A DNA stretch of 37,558 nucleotides from IMG/VR virus record IMGVR_UViG_3300046804_001888, positions 1-37,558 of that record, one strand, 5' to 3'. The notes beneath the pieces were generated by a model. That model was not told where the DNA came from. It worked only from the letters and a program-made list of their open reading frames with translations, and did not search any database. Numbering within the stretch: position 1 is the stretch's first letter; each line of letters opens with the position of its first letter. Shown here piece after piece: positions 1 to 10,710 of the stretch. Source of the DNA: a virus. A program made the translations under genes and the position numbers.

Positions 1-1
1 A

Positions 2-1348
2 GTTGTTGTACAACAAGATGGTAAGTTTAGTGTAGTGAGTCCTAAAGGAAGTATAGTGGCTAAAGATATTGAAAATGCAGATGAGGCTCAGAAAATAGCT
101 GATGAGTTAGATGTTGTATTGGCTGGACAAGGTGGAGGATCATCTTCATCAACACCAGATAAGCCAAACAATCTTAGTAAAGATGCTGTGGTTAAAGATA
201 AAGGTGAGGGAATCTACCTTATAGAAGAGGTGGACAAAGATGGTAACAAGTTTTACTACATAGCTGATAAAGAAAATAAACCTGTATCTAACATAGAACT
301 GGATGATGAAAAATATCCAAACTATGATCCTGCTATGGGATATGAAGACTATAATGAAGCTAAGCTTATATTTGATGCTTTACAAGAACAGATTGCTAAG
401 GATAAAGGGGAATACATGTTTGATGGTAAGAAGATAGCAGCTGGCACTATATTAGTAAATGATAAGGGTAGAAAGTTTAAAGTGGTTACTAAAGGAAAAC
501 CTCTTGTTGTAGCCGGTATTTCTAAAATAACAATAGTTCCATTAGAAGGAGCAGCTGTTAGTACTGTAATTGAAAACTTAAAAGGATATAGATTGGAATC
601 TGAGGTTGAATCAGCAACTACTCCTGATGATCCAAATGCATTCAGACTTCTTAGAAATAATGAACTTATAAAAATATATCCTCATCAAGAGAATCTTCCT
701 GATGGTAAAAGAGAATCTAGAGAGGCTGCTGAAAAAAGACTTAATGAATTAATTCTTAATACACCACAAGCTGCTCTTTTAGCTGGGCTATCTATAGTTG
801 TAACAAAAAATACAAACTTAGGACAACCTTATTTTGCATCTTATACAAATGGACAAAATCCTAATAAGCATCTTCAAGTACAACCTGAACCATATAGTAT
901 TCAATTAGTTTATAATGGAAAACCTATTGGGTATATTCCTAATTATAATCAATATAAGTATATAGATAATACAGGTGCACGTTCTGATATTGATGTTATT
1001 AACAAACAGCAGTTTTTACAAATCTTTAATCCTGAAGATAAGAATGTTGATAAAGAGCTTGAAGACTTTAAAAAGAATTATAAAAAAGCAAGAGAGGTTT
1101 ATACAAGACTTATAAATGAATTAAAGACAGGAGACCAGGTAGTTCTTGATCCTGCAAAAGTGTCTGATCTTTTCTATGTAAATTCTTCATCAGGTGAATA
1201 TGATTTTGTAGATAAGGAAGAAGATAAGGTGAGTTTTGATCAACTTCAGCATAACACCATTAATGGATTCACTTATATTAAAAATATAAGAAAGGAGACC
1301 AGTTTGAAACAATTGAAACTATACGTGTTTCAAGTGAAGCTAGCTTAG
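2..1348 (+). CDS. Giant virion protein, upstream segment of the vRNAP polypeptide (5' partial, frame breaks at 3' end)
   Basis: The frame is open from base 2 to a stop at 1348, so the true start lies left of the window; the first possible start inside (GTG at 35) is not convincing. The product is acidic and lysine-rich, with no signal peptide or membrane segment, and has a Gly/Ser-rich linker (GGGSSSS) near its visible start. I recognise no domain. Frame +1, directly downstream, reads as good protein (KKGDQFETIRVSSEASLDEI) from about 1282 with no start codon until 1456. The last roughly 20 codons of this frame are therefore probably out-of-frame read-through, and the two frames belong to one polypeptide. 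In crAss-like phages such large proteins next to the vRNAP are virion components ejected into the cell; that role is inferred here from position only. Confidence 0.7.
   Translation, partial: VVVQQDGKFSVVSPKGSIVAKDIENADEAQKIADELDVVLAGQGGGSSSSTPDKPNNLSKDAVVKDKGEGIYLIEEVDKDGNKFYYIADKENKPVSNIELDDEKYPNYDPAMGYEDYNEAKLIFDALQEQIAKDKGEYMFDGKKIAAGTILVNDKGRKFKVVTKGKPLVVAGISKITIVPLEGAAVSTVIENLKGYRLESEVESATTPDDPNAFRLLRNNELIKIYPHQENLPDGKRESREAAEKRLNELILNTPQAALLAGLSIVVTKNTNLGQPYFASYTNGQNPNKHLQVQPEPYSIQLVYNGKPIGYIPNYNQYKYIDNTGARSDIDVINKQQFLQIFNPEDKNVDKELEDFKKNYKKAREVYTRLINELKTGDQVVLDPAKVSDLFYVNSSSGEYDFVDKEEDKVSFDQLQHNTINGFTYIKNIRKETSLKQLKLYVFQVKLA
1280..1295 (+). other. Apparent -1 frame change joining the two giant reading frames
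   Basis: The upstream frame reads sensibly to about TYIKN (1274-1285). The downstream frame reads sensibly from about 1282, right after its own TAA at 1279-1281, and has no ATG for 170 bases. A run of five A (1280-1284) lies at the switch. One additional A would give a continuous TYIKKYKKGDQFETIRV. No canonical X-XXY-YYZ slippery heptamer is in frame, although an AAAGGAG purine stretch follows (1291-1297). A lost A (mutation or assembly error) is the simplest reading. Programmed frameshifting is possible but less supported. Confidence 0.65.
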
Positions 1349-1455
1349 ATGAAATAAAAGCAATAGAAAAAAAGATAGAACAAGCTAGAAGAGATATTAA
1401 CGGTAATGATAAGTTAAATGGTCCTGCATATGGTAGATATGTAGGTGTTGTAGAA

Positions 1456-4400
1456 ATGCCTAATGGAGATATAAAATTTGTAAATCTTACGGCAGCTGCA
1501 ATGGATAAACTAACATTAGATAGTTTTGCTGAAAAAATAAATGAAGTCTCTAAAAAGTTAAAAGAAACTAATAGTAGAGAAGCTGTAGATAAAAATACTA
1601 AGAAAACTTTTTTTGAAGCTATTGACCCATATGCTGCTAATGATATTAATGAAGAACTTTCTAATGCATTATATGTAGCTCTTAAGACAAAAGGAATGGC
1701 TGGGATGAATGTAACATTGATTGTTACTCCCACTGGTAATATAAAAGTAGATTTTGGTATTCGTTATAGAGATTCTAATAGTTCTATAAAAGGGGAAGTT
1801 TATCTATATCAATCTGAAAATGATAAAAGTGTTCCTTTTGAATTAAAAGATTTTGATGATCTTATAGCTAGAATAAATAAAGGAATAGATGAGTATAATG
1901 CTAATCCATCAAATAGTAATAGCACAGATAAAACTAAACTTAAAAATATACCTATAAGATTACTTTCTTCTAGTTTTAAAAGAAGTGTAATGGATAACTC
2001 TGAAATTGGAGAGTATCGTCAATTACTTTCCAGTGTTGGAGCTGCTATAACTAAAAATCCAAATTTAACAATCACTCCTAAGTTTAAACAAAATGCTCCT
2101 TCAAATTCTTCAACTACAGCTGCTACAGTTGATGATATAGATGAAGTACCTATTCCTGAAGATATTGCTGCACAACAGGTTGAGACTATGAGAAAACTTG
2201 CAGAAGCAAAAAGAAAAAAACAAGAGGAAGAAGAAAAAAGAAAACAGCAAGCTGGTGGTGCAAAAAATAAAAATGAGAAAATAGCAGAACTCAGACAAGC
2301 TTATGATGACAGAATTAGAGAGATTAGTAATGAGAAAATGGCTGCTGGAAAAACCAGAGCTGAGGTTAATAGAGAGCTAAGAACTGTAGAAGATCCTAAA
2401 AAAGGAGATCCTAAAATACTTCAAATCCTTCAAGAGATAGCAGCACTTCAGCAAGGAACAGCTAATAAGATAGCTAACAACTTAACAACTTCTGAAGTTG
2501 TAGATATTAATGAGTTTACAAAATGGGTTGAACAAAACCTTCCTGAGTTTATATCTGTAGAAGACCTTAAACTGATGAGCCGTAAAATGAAACAAAACGG
2601 TGTCACTGTAGGTATGTTCTACACTCATATGAATAATATAAAGAATCAACTGGAGGGTAGAATAGCTGTAGGTAAAAAGAGTCCTTTCAAATATCATGAA
2701 GCTTTCCATGCTGTATTTAGAATGCTTCTTCCAGATGATAAGATAGATGAGCTTTTGTCTATAGCTAAAAAAGAACTTCTTGCTAAAGGAGAAAGTGTAG
2801 CTGATCTTAAAAGAAAACTTTTAGAATCAAAACCTGAGTTTTATTCTCAGTTTAGTGATATAGAATTGGAACAAAGAGTTTATGAAGAATATCTGGCTGA
2901 TAGATTTGATGCATGGAAGAGAGATATTAAAACCCCCACCTCATCTAAAAATAAAGGTTTCTTTAGATATCTATGGGATCTTATATCAGGACTTTTCAAA
3001 GCATTTAGAAACTCTGATTCTTTAGAGAACTTCTTTATGAAGATAGAGAAGGGTAAATATAAAAAGAGCCAGATTGCTTCTAACAGATTTACCAGTGAAT
3101 CTCTTGTTTCTGTAACTGAACCTGCCCTTAAGGTGATTAAGATTGGTACAGATTTTATTGAGAATGAATATGGTGAAATGGAAGAGGTTCCTGTCTATCT
3201 TGGTGAAGAAGAAGGTAATGTTCTTTCAGCTACAGTGGCAGCATTGTTCCATAGAAAAATGATGGAAGCTGGTTTGAATGCTTACAATGAAAATATTCTT
3301 GATGAAGTGATTGCAGACTATGCCAATCTATATGACTTTAACTTAAACCCTTACTATGATTCTGATGAATTCTTAGAGAGATATGAAAATCCTGTAGAAT
3401 TTAAAAAGATAGAAAAAAAGATAAACGACAGGTTTAAGATTTTTACTAACCCAGAGCTTATTAAAATATTTAAAGATGCAGCAATGGTGCATATTAAGCT
3501 AATGGGGTATAAAGAACAGATAGATGAAGAAGAGTTTGAAAGAAAAGTGGATGAGTATGGTGACAGGTCTTCTACAGATGGTCGTAGAGAAACATACACT
3601 ATTGGTGGATATGGATCTCTTTCTAAAGAACTTAGACTCTATCTTAGTACAGTTGTAGAAGAAAAGGCTGATGAGTTTGGTAACACTATGTTTATAAATG
3701 ACAAAGGTGAAAAAACCACTCAAACTATTATAGAAGCAGCTAATGCTAATGTTCTATATCAGGGTATTCTTAAGGCTGTTGCTGGATCAGTTACAGAAGA
3801 ACAGATATTAGAAAGACTTAGAATATTTTCTGAAAGCAATCCAGAAGCTAAAAAGTTCTGGAATAAGTTTTCTGGAGATGTAGATTTGGTATATGATGAG
3901 AATGGTGATTTTGTAGATGTTGGAAATAAGAAACAGGCTAACTTGTTTCAGGCTGTAATGAAAGGTTTTTCACAATTCTGTGTAGACTATCTATTTATCA
4001 ATAAAGATATTAGTAAAAGGAAAAGTAGAATCTTAGAAGCTAACCGTAGAGGAGCTGCTAGAAATCAGTTTAGTATTTGGTATAATGCTTATGACAATAT
4101 ATTTGTTGAGAAGTTTTATCACTTAGATAGAGAAAAACAAGATAAGTTTATAGATGATAGAACTAAGTCTTTAGTGTACATCACCAACTGGTTTGGTTCT
4201 CCATTAAACCCAGCTGTCATTGATGCTAAAATACAAGAAACAATTATAGGATTAAAAAATGATCTTGGTATATCACTTTCTCCACTTTATTTAAAGTATT
4301 CATATTTAAAGTCTTTACCTGCTGAATATTTTAATGATCTTACAAAGCCTGAAAGAGCTGCACAATTAAGAATTATTAATGCTTATGATGGTGTCACTCC

Positions 4401-7400
4401 TTTAACAAAAGATGATGCTCTTCAAATAGCTGCTGTTATTAAGGCTCGTAAGAATCCATTTGGTGACAATCTTGATCCATCTAAGCTTGCTGCTGTTGAA
4501 GAATCTACCAATCCAAAAGCTGCTCATGAAACTCCTGCAGAAAGTAAAGAAAATCCTTTGACAGATGCAGATAGTCAACAAGAAGAAAGAGATGTAGATG
4601 ATGATGTTGATGGAGCTAGAGGTCGTCTCACTAATATAGCAGAAGGTAATGCTGTATTTGATGAGCAAGTGGCTAGTACATCCCATAAGAATGCAGAAGG
4701 AGAGATGGTGTTTTCTCATCAGCTTCCTACATTTAATCTTATAAGAGGAGCTGAACTTAGAAGTGAAGACTTTAGAGAAAAGTTAAAGAAGGATAAATTC
4801 TTAACAACAAACTTCCTTCTTAACAGTCCTTTATTCCAAGCTATTGCTAGTGGATTTAAAATCATTCGTTCAGATGGATTGAAAGATTCTTCCCTATCTG
4901 AAATAGAAGATGGTAAATATAAAGAAGATAAGAGACTTAATATAAACCAAAATAAAGGTATTACATATGGGTCAATGTCTCCTAGAGAGTTTATGATCAC
5001 TCTGTTGGAGTTATATGGTAGAAATAAAACATATACAGTAGCCACTGAGAACAATAAGGCTAAGCCTTTTATGACTTCAGCTGTTTTGTTAGGTGTTTTA
5101 GAAGCCTCTAATACAGGGGATATTGCAGAACTTCCTGTTATAAAGTCTGTACTTTTTGATGCTAAAGGAAACCTTAAGCTTACAGATGAAGCTAAAGAAG
5201 CTTTATTTAATGAGGTGATGCGTGAGTATGATAGAATTACAAGAGTACAAACTGAAATTAGTACAGGTGTATATGAAAAAGGCATCATAGATGGTTATCA
5301 CACTGGTGATCCTAACAATAAAAAGAATCCTGGAAAGAGAGGACTTAGATTCATCAAGATGAGAAATATGCTTGGTGATAGAGTTGCTCAATTAGAAGAA
5401 GCTGCTAAACAAGGATTAGAACTTACGGCAGATGAAAAATCTATTATATATCAGCAGATTGAAGAGTATTGGCTTGGAGAAAATGGAGAACTGAATAAGT
5501 TTATAAAAGATCTTAAAAAGACAAATACAATTGGCCAGGATAAAGAAGGTAAGTATAACAATAGACTATTAAATAGTTTTGCTTTTAGTGGTTTCTGGAA
5601 AGATGGTAAACCTGATCAGATTAAAAATGATCTACTTAATCTAAGTACCACTTCTTTTGAGTATAACATGGCACAGATTGTTATTAATAACTATATAAAT
5701 GTGTTATCTGTTAGACAGCTGTTTATTAATGATGCTGCTAAAAACTATAAAGATGATGGAGGAAAGGATGAAACCAAACGTAATAAAGGTTTAAATGGTG
5801 CTGGTCCTTCTTCTTATGCTATAATCACTGCTCCTGAATTGGGTATCACTCATGCTAATAAAACATCTCATGTTGTAACTTATGAGGATAATCAATATGA
5901 TGGTAAATATAAAGGTAAAAGAGATAGTAAAGAAGATGGTCAGATGAGAATGACTGTAAAAGCTTTACGTTATACATTGTTTGGTTTTGGTAGACTTAAC
6001 CAGGCCCAGGCTGATTTACTAGATAAGATAGAAAGAGGAGAAGACTTAAAAGTGTCTGATATATTTGGGGAAGAATATAAAGATGCTTATGGTATTACAA
6101 GAAAGAAAAAAGGATCTATTGAGTTTAATGCTCAAACAAATTCTATTAAACTTGTATACAATGATGGTCAAAATTATATAAAAATATCTGGTGTAATCCT
6201 CACTAAACAACTCACTTCTATAAAAGATAGAAGAACTGGAAAGTGGATGGCTAGACCAGAAACTGAAGAGCTTCATAACCTGAGAGAAAAGCTTGAAGAC
6301 TATGAATCAAGAAACTCTACCATCACATTTGCTGTTCCTAAATCAGGTTCTAAAGGATTGAAAACCAATGTTGCTAAAGATATAAATTCTATCAATGATG
6401 ATAGCTTTATAGAGCATGACAATAGATTCTGGAGACTTCAGCTTGAGAACCCTTCTAATAAAATAAAAATAACAGATCCTACACAGGCTAAGCAGATGAT
6501 TCTTTCTGAACAGGAAAGAGATCTTGTTGTTCACTTTAAAGGTGAAAACATGAAGCTTGGTGATGTAATAGATCAGTATCTTTCTGATACAGAGCAAAGA
6601 ACTACTAATAAGTATACAGCTGCACGTAACACTATATTTGATATTAAAGGAGCATTTAGAGAGCTTAAGAAGTCAATTAAGCAAAGTGAAATTACTCCTA
6701 AGCTTGGAGAATTCTTAAATAGAGCAGTTGGTATTTTGGAAGCAACAGGTACAGATCCTCAAACTATACAGTTTTTCACTCCAACATTGAATGAAAAAAC
6801 AGGAGAATATACACCTAACTACAACTTAAATCATCCTATTACATTAGAGAAATTCACTCAGCTTTTCTTAGCTTATTTTTCTAGAGATGTTATGAATGAA
6901 AAAGTTCCAGGTCACTCTGTAGCTTTGATGTCTAACTTTGGAATGAAGACAGTTAAAAGAGTGGTGGAGCTTGATGAGAATGGTCAACCTAAGAGATGGG
7001 AAGTTATTACAAAAAGACAATATGAATTAGATAGGGATCTTTTAAATGAAGCTATTTTAGCTAAAAAATGGAACAATGATTTAGACAGACAATTTGAAGG
7101 TCTTAATGTTGGTGATCTTTATATAGATGACCTTAGACATAATGTTCCAGAATATGATGAGAAAGGAAACATTATAGGTTACTTTACAGAATATATGATG
7201 CCTCCTCACTTTGAAGAAGACATGAGAGAGTATCTTAAAACCGGTGTAATAAATGATGAACTGCTTAGAGCTTTTGGTGTACGTATCCCTTCACAGGATA
7301 AGCACTCTTTTGTAACACTAAGGCTTGTAGACTTTATGCCTGCTAACTACGGATCCACCGGTGTATTTCCACATGAACTTATTGAGATATCTGGTGCTGA

Positions 7401-10400
7401 CTTTGATATTGATAAATTGTACATGCATATAGTGGATAGCTATAAAAAGAATGGTAAGAGAATAGCCTATGGTACAGCTGTTACAAACAAAGATAAGTTT
7501 GCAGAGTATGTCTATTACATGGCTAAAAAGGATAGAAGTGTTAAAGCTAAAATGGCTGAGCTTAAAAAGATAACAGCCTTTTATGATGAAACTGAAGACA
7601 GATATGAAATTGATGGAGAAATTGAACCTGTAACTACATATGATGATGTACAGGATTTAGCTCATGATTTATTTTCTTCTGAGGTTTCTGCTAAGAACAT
7701 GATGGAGATAATAGCTCTTAAAGAACTTGGACTACCATCCAATGTAGATGAATATATTAAATATGTTGAAGATAAGGGTGAACTTAATAATGGTGTTCTT
7801 AATAATAGAATATTAGATGCTAAGATTAAGTTGGCTAACAATGAAAGAATGGTTTTGTCTAAAAATGGTAAAACCCCTATTGCATTCCAGGTAGCTGAAA
7901 CAAAACCTTTAGAAGATATTATTGATTCATTTATAGAAAGATTCCCTATTCTTCATGATATTCTTATAGAAGACTCAGCAGATGTTGACTCTATAAGAGG
8001 TCAGTTTTATTCTTTTAAAAATAATAAAGAGGGTTCTAGAAACATTGGTCCTGCTGTAAATGCTATGTTGGTGTATGCATTAATGAATGCTTATAAAGTT
8101 CAGATTAGAAAGCAGAATGCAAAAGGAGAATCTATGTTTGTTCTTAACATAGATGGTAAAGATTTTGATAGTTATGGTAATTCTAGAGAATGGAATGATA
8201 ACACTAAAACCCATGACGGTGAACGTATAGCCTATCATATATCAGCTATAGTGTCTGCTATGACAGATAATGCTAAGGAACGTTTGGCTGCAAGACTTGG
8301 ACTAAACTTCAATGCTATTGGTGTAGTTTCTAATATGGTGGCTTTAGGTGTACCTTTAGAAACAGCTATTATGTTTAACCTTCAACCTTCAGTGAGAGAA
8401 TTTTATGAATTAATTTCTTTAACTAACAACAACATTAAGACATCAGAGGAACGTGATATATACAAGAAAGACGTTGGTGAAAATATATTAAAAAAGATAA
8501 ATTCTAAAAGAAGTAGAAAAGAAGAAGAGAGACTTACATTCCCTGTAACCACTCAGTTGCTAGAAGACAATATAAAAACAGTGGGTGATAATGCTGATGT
8601 AGACTACAGTATATTTAAGACTTTCTTTGATTTTTATAAACAAACTGAGGCATTTTCTTCTGTAGCTCAGATTATGAAACTGACACAAGGTTTAGGTACA
8701 AGTAATGAGGATATTGACAAAATAGATGAAGTGGAGGAAAAGCTTGGCTTTAATATGCCAGAATCTGAATTCTTATCAAGTAATATTCCATTTGATGTTC
8801 GTCAGGTGCTAAGAGGTGATAATCCTAGCAAACCACATAACAATATAATAGCTGGTCTTATAAGGATTAAGAATGAAATCAAAGAGCTTCAAAAAAGTAT
8901 CATGATTGAAAGAAGCTATTTATATAAAAGACTTTATGAAACAGTTCTTGAAAATTTACACATACATTCTAAAGAAGAAACTTTTGAAAAAACTCTTAAG
9001 AAAGATATAATAGCCTACTTAGGTATTAAGTCTTACATGAACCTTCTTAAAACAACCGGTAAGGGAGTTAAACTATCTGGTCTTGACAATGCTCTTATAT
9101 ATGATGCTGCAGCTTTACAGAAGGGTGAAGAGTATGAAGATATCATTACAGCAGTTCAGAAGATGAGAGAAACAGATCCTGAAAATGCTTTCTTGAAATT
9201 TATAAATGCTGTACCTGCAGGGTTAAAAGATATAGAAACTGGGGAAATGTTTAGAAACCCTAAAGGAAAGTTTGGTATTAACACTTTGCTTGTAAATACA
9301 TGGGCTTCTTTAGACTTAGCTAAGATTAACAAGATTGAAGATGGTTTGATGGAGCTTTATTCAAATGTAAAAACTAGACCATATGTATATAAGTTGTTTA
9401 ACTATCTACTTGTAAAAGATGGTGGTCAGTTTAAGAATGGAAGCTTTATTAGATTTATGCCTCCTGCTATGTTTAAAGAATTATTAGATGCAACAGGAAA
9501 TGCTCAAGAGCTTCTTAGATATGACAATGCTATAAAAGATGATGAGGCTTATAAAGAAGTATTTGGTGCAACAGCTATGGAAATCTTTAATGAATTCACT
9601 AAGCTGTACACCACTAATGCTAATAATTCTTTTAATGTTAAGATAGTTAATCCTAAAGCTACCCCTGATGAAAAAGTAGAAAGAATACCTGGATATGAAC
9701 CAGAAGTATTTAAATATAATAATGATAGGATAGAGCTTGATATTTTTAAAGGAATTCGTAAAAAAGAACCACAACTTGTTACAGATGAAAATGGTAATGA
9801 GTTTATTATGGAACTTGTAAGCACTGGTAAATTCACTTCCGATGAGTTAAAGAAATTAGATTTTAATAATGAACTATTAAAAGCACATGGCTTTAACATT
9901 GTACAAAAAACTGATGATAAGGGTAAAAAGAAATACTATATAGCTCTTCCTTACACTATAAAGATAGTAGTGTCAGATGATTTAGTTAACGGTAGACAGT
10001 TTGCTTATTACAAACTATCTAATGTAAGTAAGACAAAACAAGATCCAAATAGTCCAGGAATTGGTAACTTTATAATGGATGTAGGTGATAATATGGCTCT
10101 TGGTAGTAAAGCAGTGTATGAAAAGTTTGAACCAGAAGGAGCAAGAGATCAGTGGAAAGTGGGTGGTCTTACAGGTGAAATGCCTACACAGAAAGTGTTA
10201 AGAGACAGATATGGTAAAAAGAAAGTGGGGTATGATGAAGTGGAATATGCTGATGATTTAGAATACTATGAAGCACAACTTGAAGGACTTCCTGATTTTC
10301 AATTAGAAGAGCCTGTTCAAGATCTTGATAAAGATTGGGGTATAAAAACAAAAATGATGGGTAACACTGTAACTTATTATAAATTAGTTAAAGGTAAAGA

Positions 10401-10692
10401 AGTTGTCTATGATGCAAAAGGTGCCAAATCCCCACAAGAACTTCTTGATAGACTCAACAAAGAATATCAGGAAAGTGGTGGAAAATCTGCTCAAGGTGGT
10501 GAATTAAAGAATGCTTATACAGAAAAAGTGGTTCCTGTTGAGCCAACACTACCAGAGGTTGGAGAAAACGTAGACTTATCAGGTCAATCTGAAGCTGCTA
10601 CTAACAAATTAAAAGCAATGTTAGCTGCTAAAAAAGGTTTATCTTCGGAAGTCAATGATCAAAAAAATGAAAAAGATAAAGGTTGCTCATAA
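1456..10692 (+). CDS. Giant crAss-like virion RNA polymerase (DFDID) with N-terminal zincin-like motif
   Basis: This 3078-residue protein carries ISGADFDIDKLY, with DFDID at residues 1982-1986. That is the metal-binding catalytic loop of the single-chain, double-psi beta-barrel RNA polymerase of crAss-like phages (phi14:2 gp66 family), equivalent to NADFDGD of cellular beta-prime. It is preceded by RIPSQDKHSFVTLRLVDFMP, which fits the second barrel. An HEAFH motif (residues 414-418) with EEYLADRF about 60 residues later suggests a zincin metallopeptidase domain, perhaps for processing virion proteins. A Lys/Glu-rich charged segment lies near residues 245-265. The ATG at 1456 is the first in frame, but coding signal extends upstream to about 1282, so the real N-terminus is probably in the preceding frame. 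The polymerase would be packaged, ejected and used to transcribe early genes (known for the family). The stop is 18 bases before the next gene. Confidence 0.9.
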   Translation: MPNGDIKFVNLTAAAMDKLTLDSFAEKINEVSKKLKETNSREAVDKNTKKTFFEAIDPYAANDINEELSNALYVALKTKGMAGMNVTLIVTPTGNIKVDFGIRYRDSNSSIKGEVYLYQSENDKSVPFELKDFDDLIARINKGIDEYNANPSNSNSTDKTKLKNIPIRLLSSSFKRSVMDNSEIGEYRQLLSSVGAAITKNPNLTITPKFKQNAPSNSSTTAATVDDIDEVPIPEDIAAQQVETMRKLAEAKRKKQEEEEKRKQQAGGAKNKNEKIAELRQAYDDRIREISNEKMAAGKTRAEVNRELRTVEDPKKGDPKILQILQEIAALQQGTANKIANNLTTSEVVDINEFTKWVEQNLPEFISVEDLKLMSRKMKQNGVTVGMFYTHMNNIKNQLEGRIAVGKKSPFKYHEAFHAVFRMLLPDDKIDELLSIAKKELLAKGESVADLKRKLLESKPEFYSQFSDIELEQRVYEEYLADRFDAWKRDIKTPTSSKNKGFFRYLWDLISGLFKAFRNSDSLENFFMKIEKGKYKKSQIASNRFTSESLVSVTEPALKVIKIGTDFIENEYGEMEEVPVYLGEEEGNVLSATVAALFHRKMMEAGLNAYNENILDEVIADYANLYDFNLNPYYDSDEFLERYENPVEFKKIEKKINDRFKIFTNPELIKIFKDAAMVHIKLMGYKEQIDEEEFERKVDEYGDRSSTDGRRETYTIGGYGSLSKELRLYLSTVVEEKADEFGNTMFINDKGEKTTQTIIEAANANVLYQGILKAVAGSVTEEQILERLRIFSESNPEAKKFWNKFSGDVDLVYDENGDFVDVGNKKQANLFQAVMKGFSQFCVDYLFINKDISKRKSRILEANRRGAARNQFSIWYNAYDNIFVEKFYHLDREKQDKFIDDRTKSLVYITNWFGSPLNPAVIDAKIQETIIGLKNDLGISLSPLYLKYSYLKSLPAEYFNDLTKPERAAQLRIINAYDGVTPLTKDDALQIAAVIKARKNPFGDNLDPSKLAAVEESTNPKAAHETPAESKENPLTDADSQQEERDVDDDVDGARGRLTNIAEGNAVFDEQVASTSHKNAEGEMVFSHQLPTFNLIRGAELRSEDFREKLKKDKFLTTNFLLNSPLFQAIASGFKIIRSDGLKDSSLSEIEDGKYKEDKRLNINQNKGITYGSMSPREFMITLLELYGRNKTYTVATENNKAKPFMTSAVLLGVLEASNTGDIAELPVIKSVLFDAKGNLKLTDEAKEALFNEVMREYDRITRVQTEISTGVYEKGIIDGYHTGDPNNKKNPGKRGLRFIKMRNMLGDRVAQLEEAAKQGLELTADEKSIIYQQIEEYWLGENGELNKFIKDLKKTNTIGQDKEGKYNNRLLNSFAFSGFWKDGKPDQIKNDLLNLSTTSFEYNMAQIVINNYINVLSVRQLFINDAAKNYKDDGGKDETKRNKGLNGAGPSSYAIITAPELGITHANKTSHVVTYEDNQYDGKYKGKRDSKEDGQMRMTVKALRYTLFGFGRLNQAQADLLDKIERGEDLKVSDIFGEEYKDAYGITRKKKGSIEFNAQTNSIKLVYNDGQNYIKISGVILTKQLTSIKDRRTGKWMARPETEELHNLREKLEDYESRNSTITFAVPKSGSKGLKTNVAKDINSINDDSFIEHDNRFWRLQLENPSNKIKITDPTQAKQMILSEQERDLVVHFKGENMKLGDVIDQYLSDTEQRTTNKYTAARNTIFDIKGAFRELKKSIKQSEITPKLGEFLNRAVGILEATGTDPQTIQFFTPTLNEKTGEYTPNYNLNHPITLEKFTQLFLAYFSRDVMNEKVPGHSVALMSNFGMKTVKRVVELDENGQPKRWEVITKRQYELDRDLLNEAILAKKWNNDLDRQFEGLNVGDLYIDDLRHNVPEYDEKGNIIGYFTEYMMPPHFEEDMREYLKTGVINDELLRAFGVRIPSQDKHSFVTLRLVDFMPANYGSTGVFPHELIEISGADFDIDKLYMHIVDSYKKNGKRIAYGTAVTNKDKFAEYVYYMAKKDRSVKAKMAELKKITAFYDETEDRYEIDGEIEPVTTYDDVQDLAHDLFSSEVSAKNMMEIIALKELGLPSNVDEYIKYVEDKGELNNGVLNNRILDAKIKLANNERMVLSKNGKTPIAFQVAETKPLEDIIDSFIERFPILHDILIEDSADVDSIRGQFYSFKNNKEGSRNIGPAVNAMLVYALMNAYKVQIRKQNAKGESMFVLNIDGKDFDSYGNSREWNDNTKTHDGERIAYHISAIVSAMTDNAKERLAARLGLNFNAIGVVSNMVALGVPLETAIMFNLQPSVREFYELISLTNNNIKTSEERDIYKKDVGENILKKINSKRSRKEEERLTFPVTTQLLEDNIKTVGDNADVDYSIFKTFFDFYKQTEAFSSVAQIMKLTQGLGTSNEDIDKIDEVEEKLGFNMPESEFLSSNIPFDVRQVLRGDNPSKPHNNIIAGLIRIKNEIKELQKSIMIERSYLYKRLYETVLENLHIHSKEETFEKTLKKDIIAYLGIKSYMNLLKTTGKGVKLSGLDNALIYDAAALQKGEEYEDIITAVQKMRETDPENAFLKFINAVPAGLKDIETGEMFRNPKGKFGINTLLVNTWASLDLAKINKIEDGLMELYSNVKTRPYVYKLFNYLLVKDGGQFKNGSFIRFMPPAMFKELLDATGNAQELLRYDNAIKDDEAYKEVFGATAMEIFNEFTKLYTTNANNSFNVKIVNPKATPDEKVERIPGYEPEVFKYNNDRIELDIFKGIRKKEPQLVTDENGNEFIMELVSTGKFTSDELKKLDFNNELLKAHGFNIVQKTDDKGKKKYYIALPYTIKIVVSDDLVNGRQFAYYKLSNVSKTKQDPNSPGIGNFIMDVGDNMALGSKAVYEKFEPEGARDQWKVGGLTGEMPTQKVLRDRYGKKKVGYDEVEYADDLEYYEAQLEGLPDFQLEEPVQDLDKDWGIKTKMMGNTVTYYKLVKGKEVVYDAKGAKSPQELLDRLNKEYQESGGKSAQGGELKNAYTEKVVPVEPTLPEVGENVDLSGQSEAATNKLKAMLAAKKGLSSEVNDQKNEKDKGCS

Positions 10693-10710
10693 TAAATAAA
10701 AGAATAAAGT

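Noticed and set aside
1280-1300. Canonical programmed -1 frameshift site.
   Set aside because: No X-XXY-YYZ heptamer in frame and no obvious downstream pseudoknot; left as an unexplained frame change.
4719-5288. Minus-strand frame of 189 residues inside the vRNAP gene.
   Set aside because: Ser/Leu-rich product opposite strong plus-strand coding, no motif; a shadow frame.
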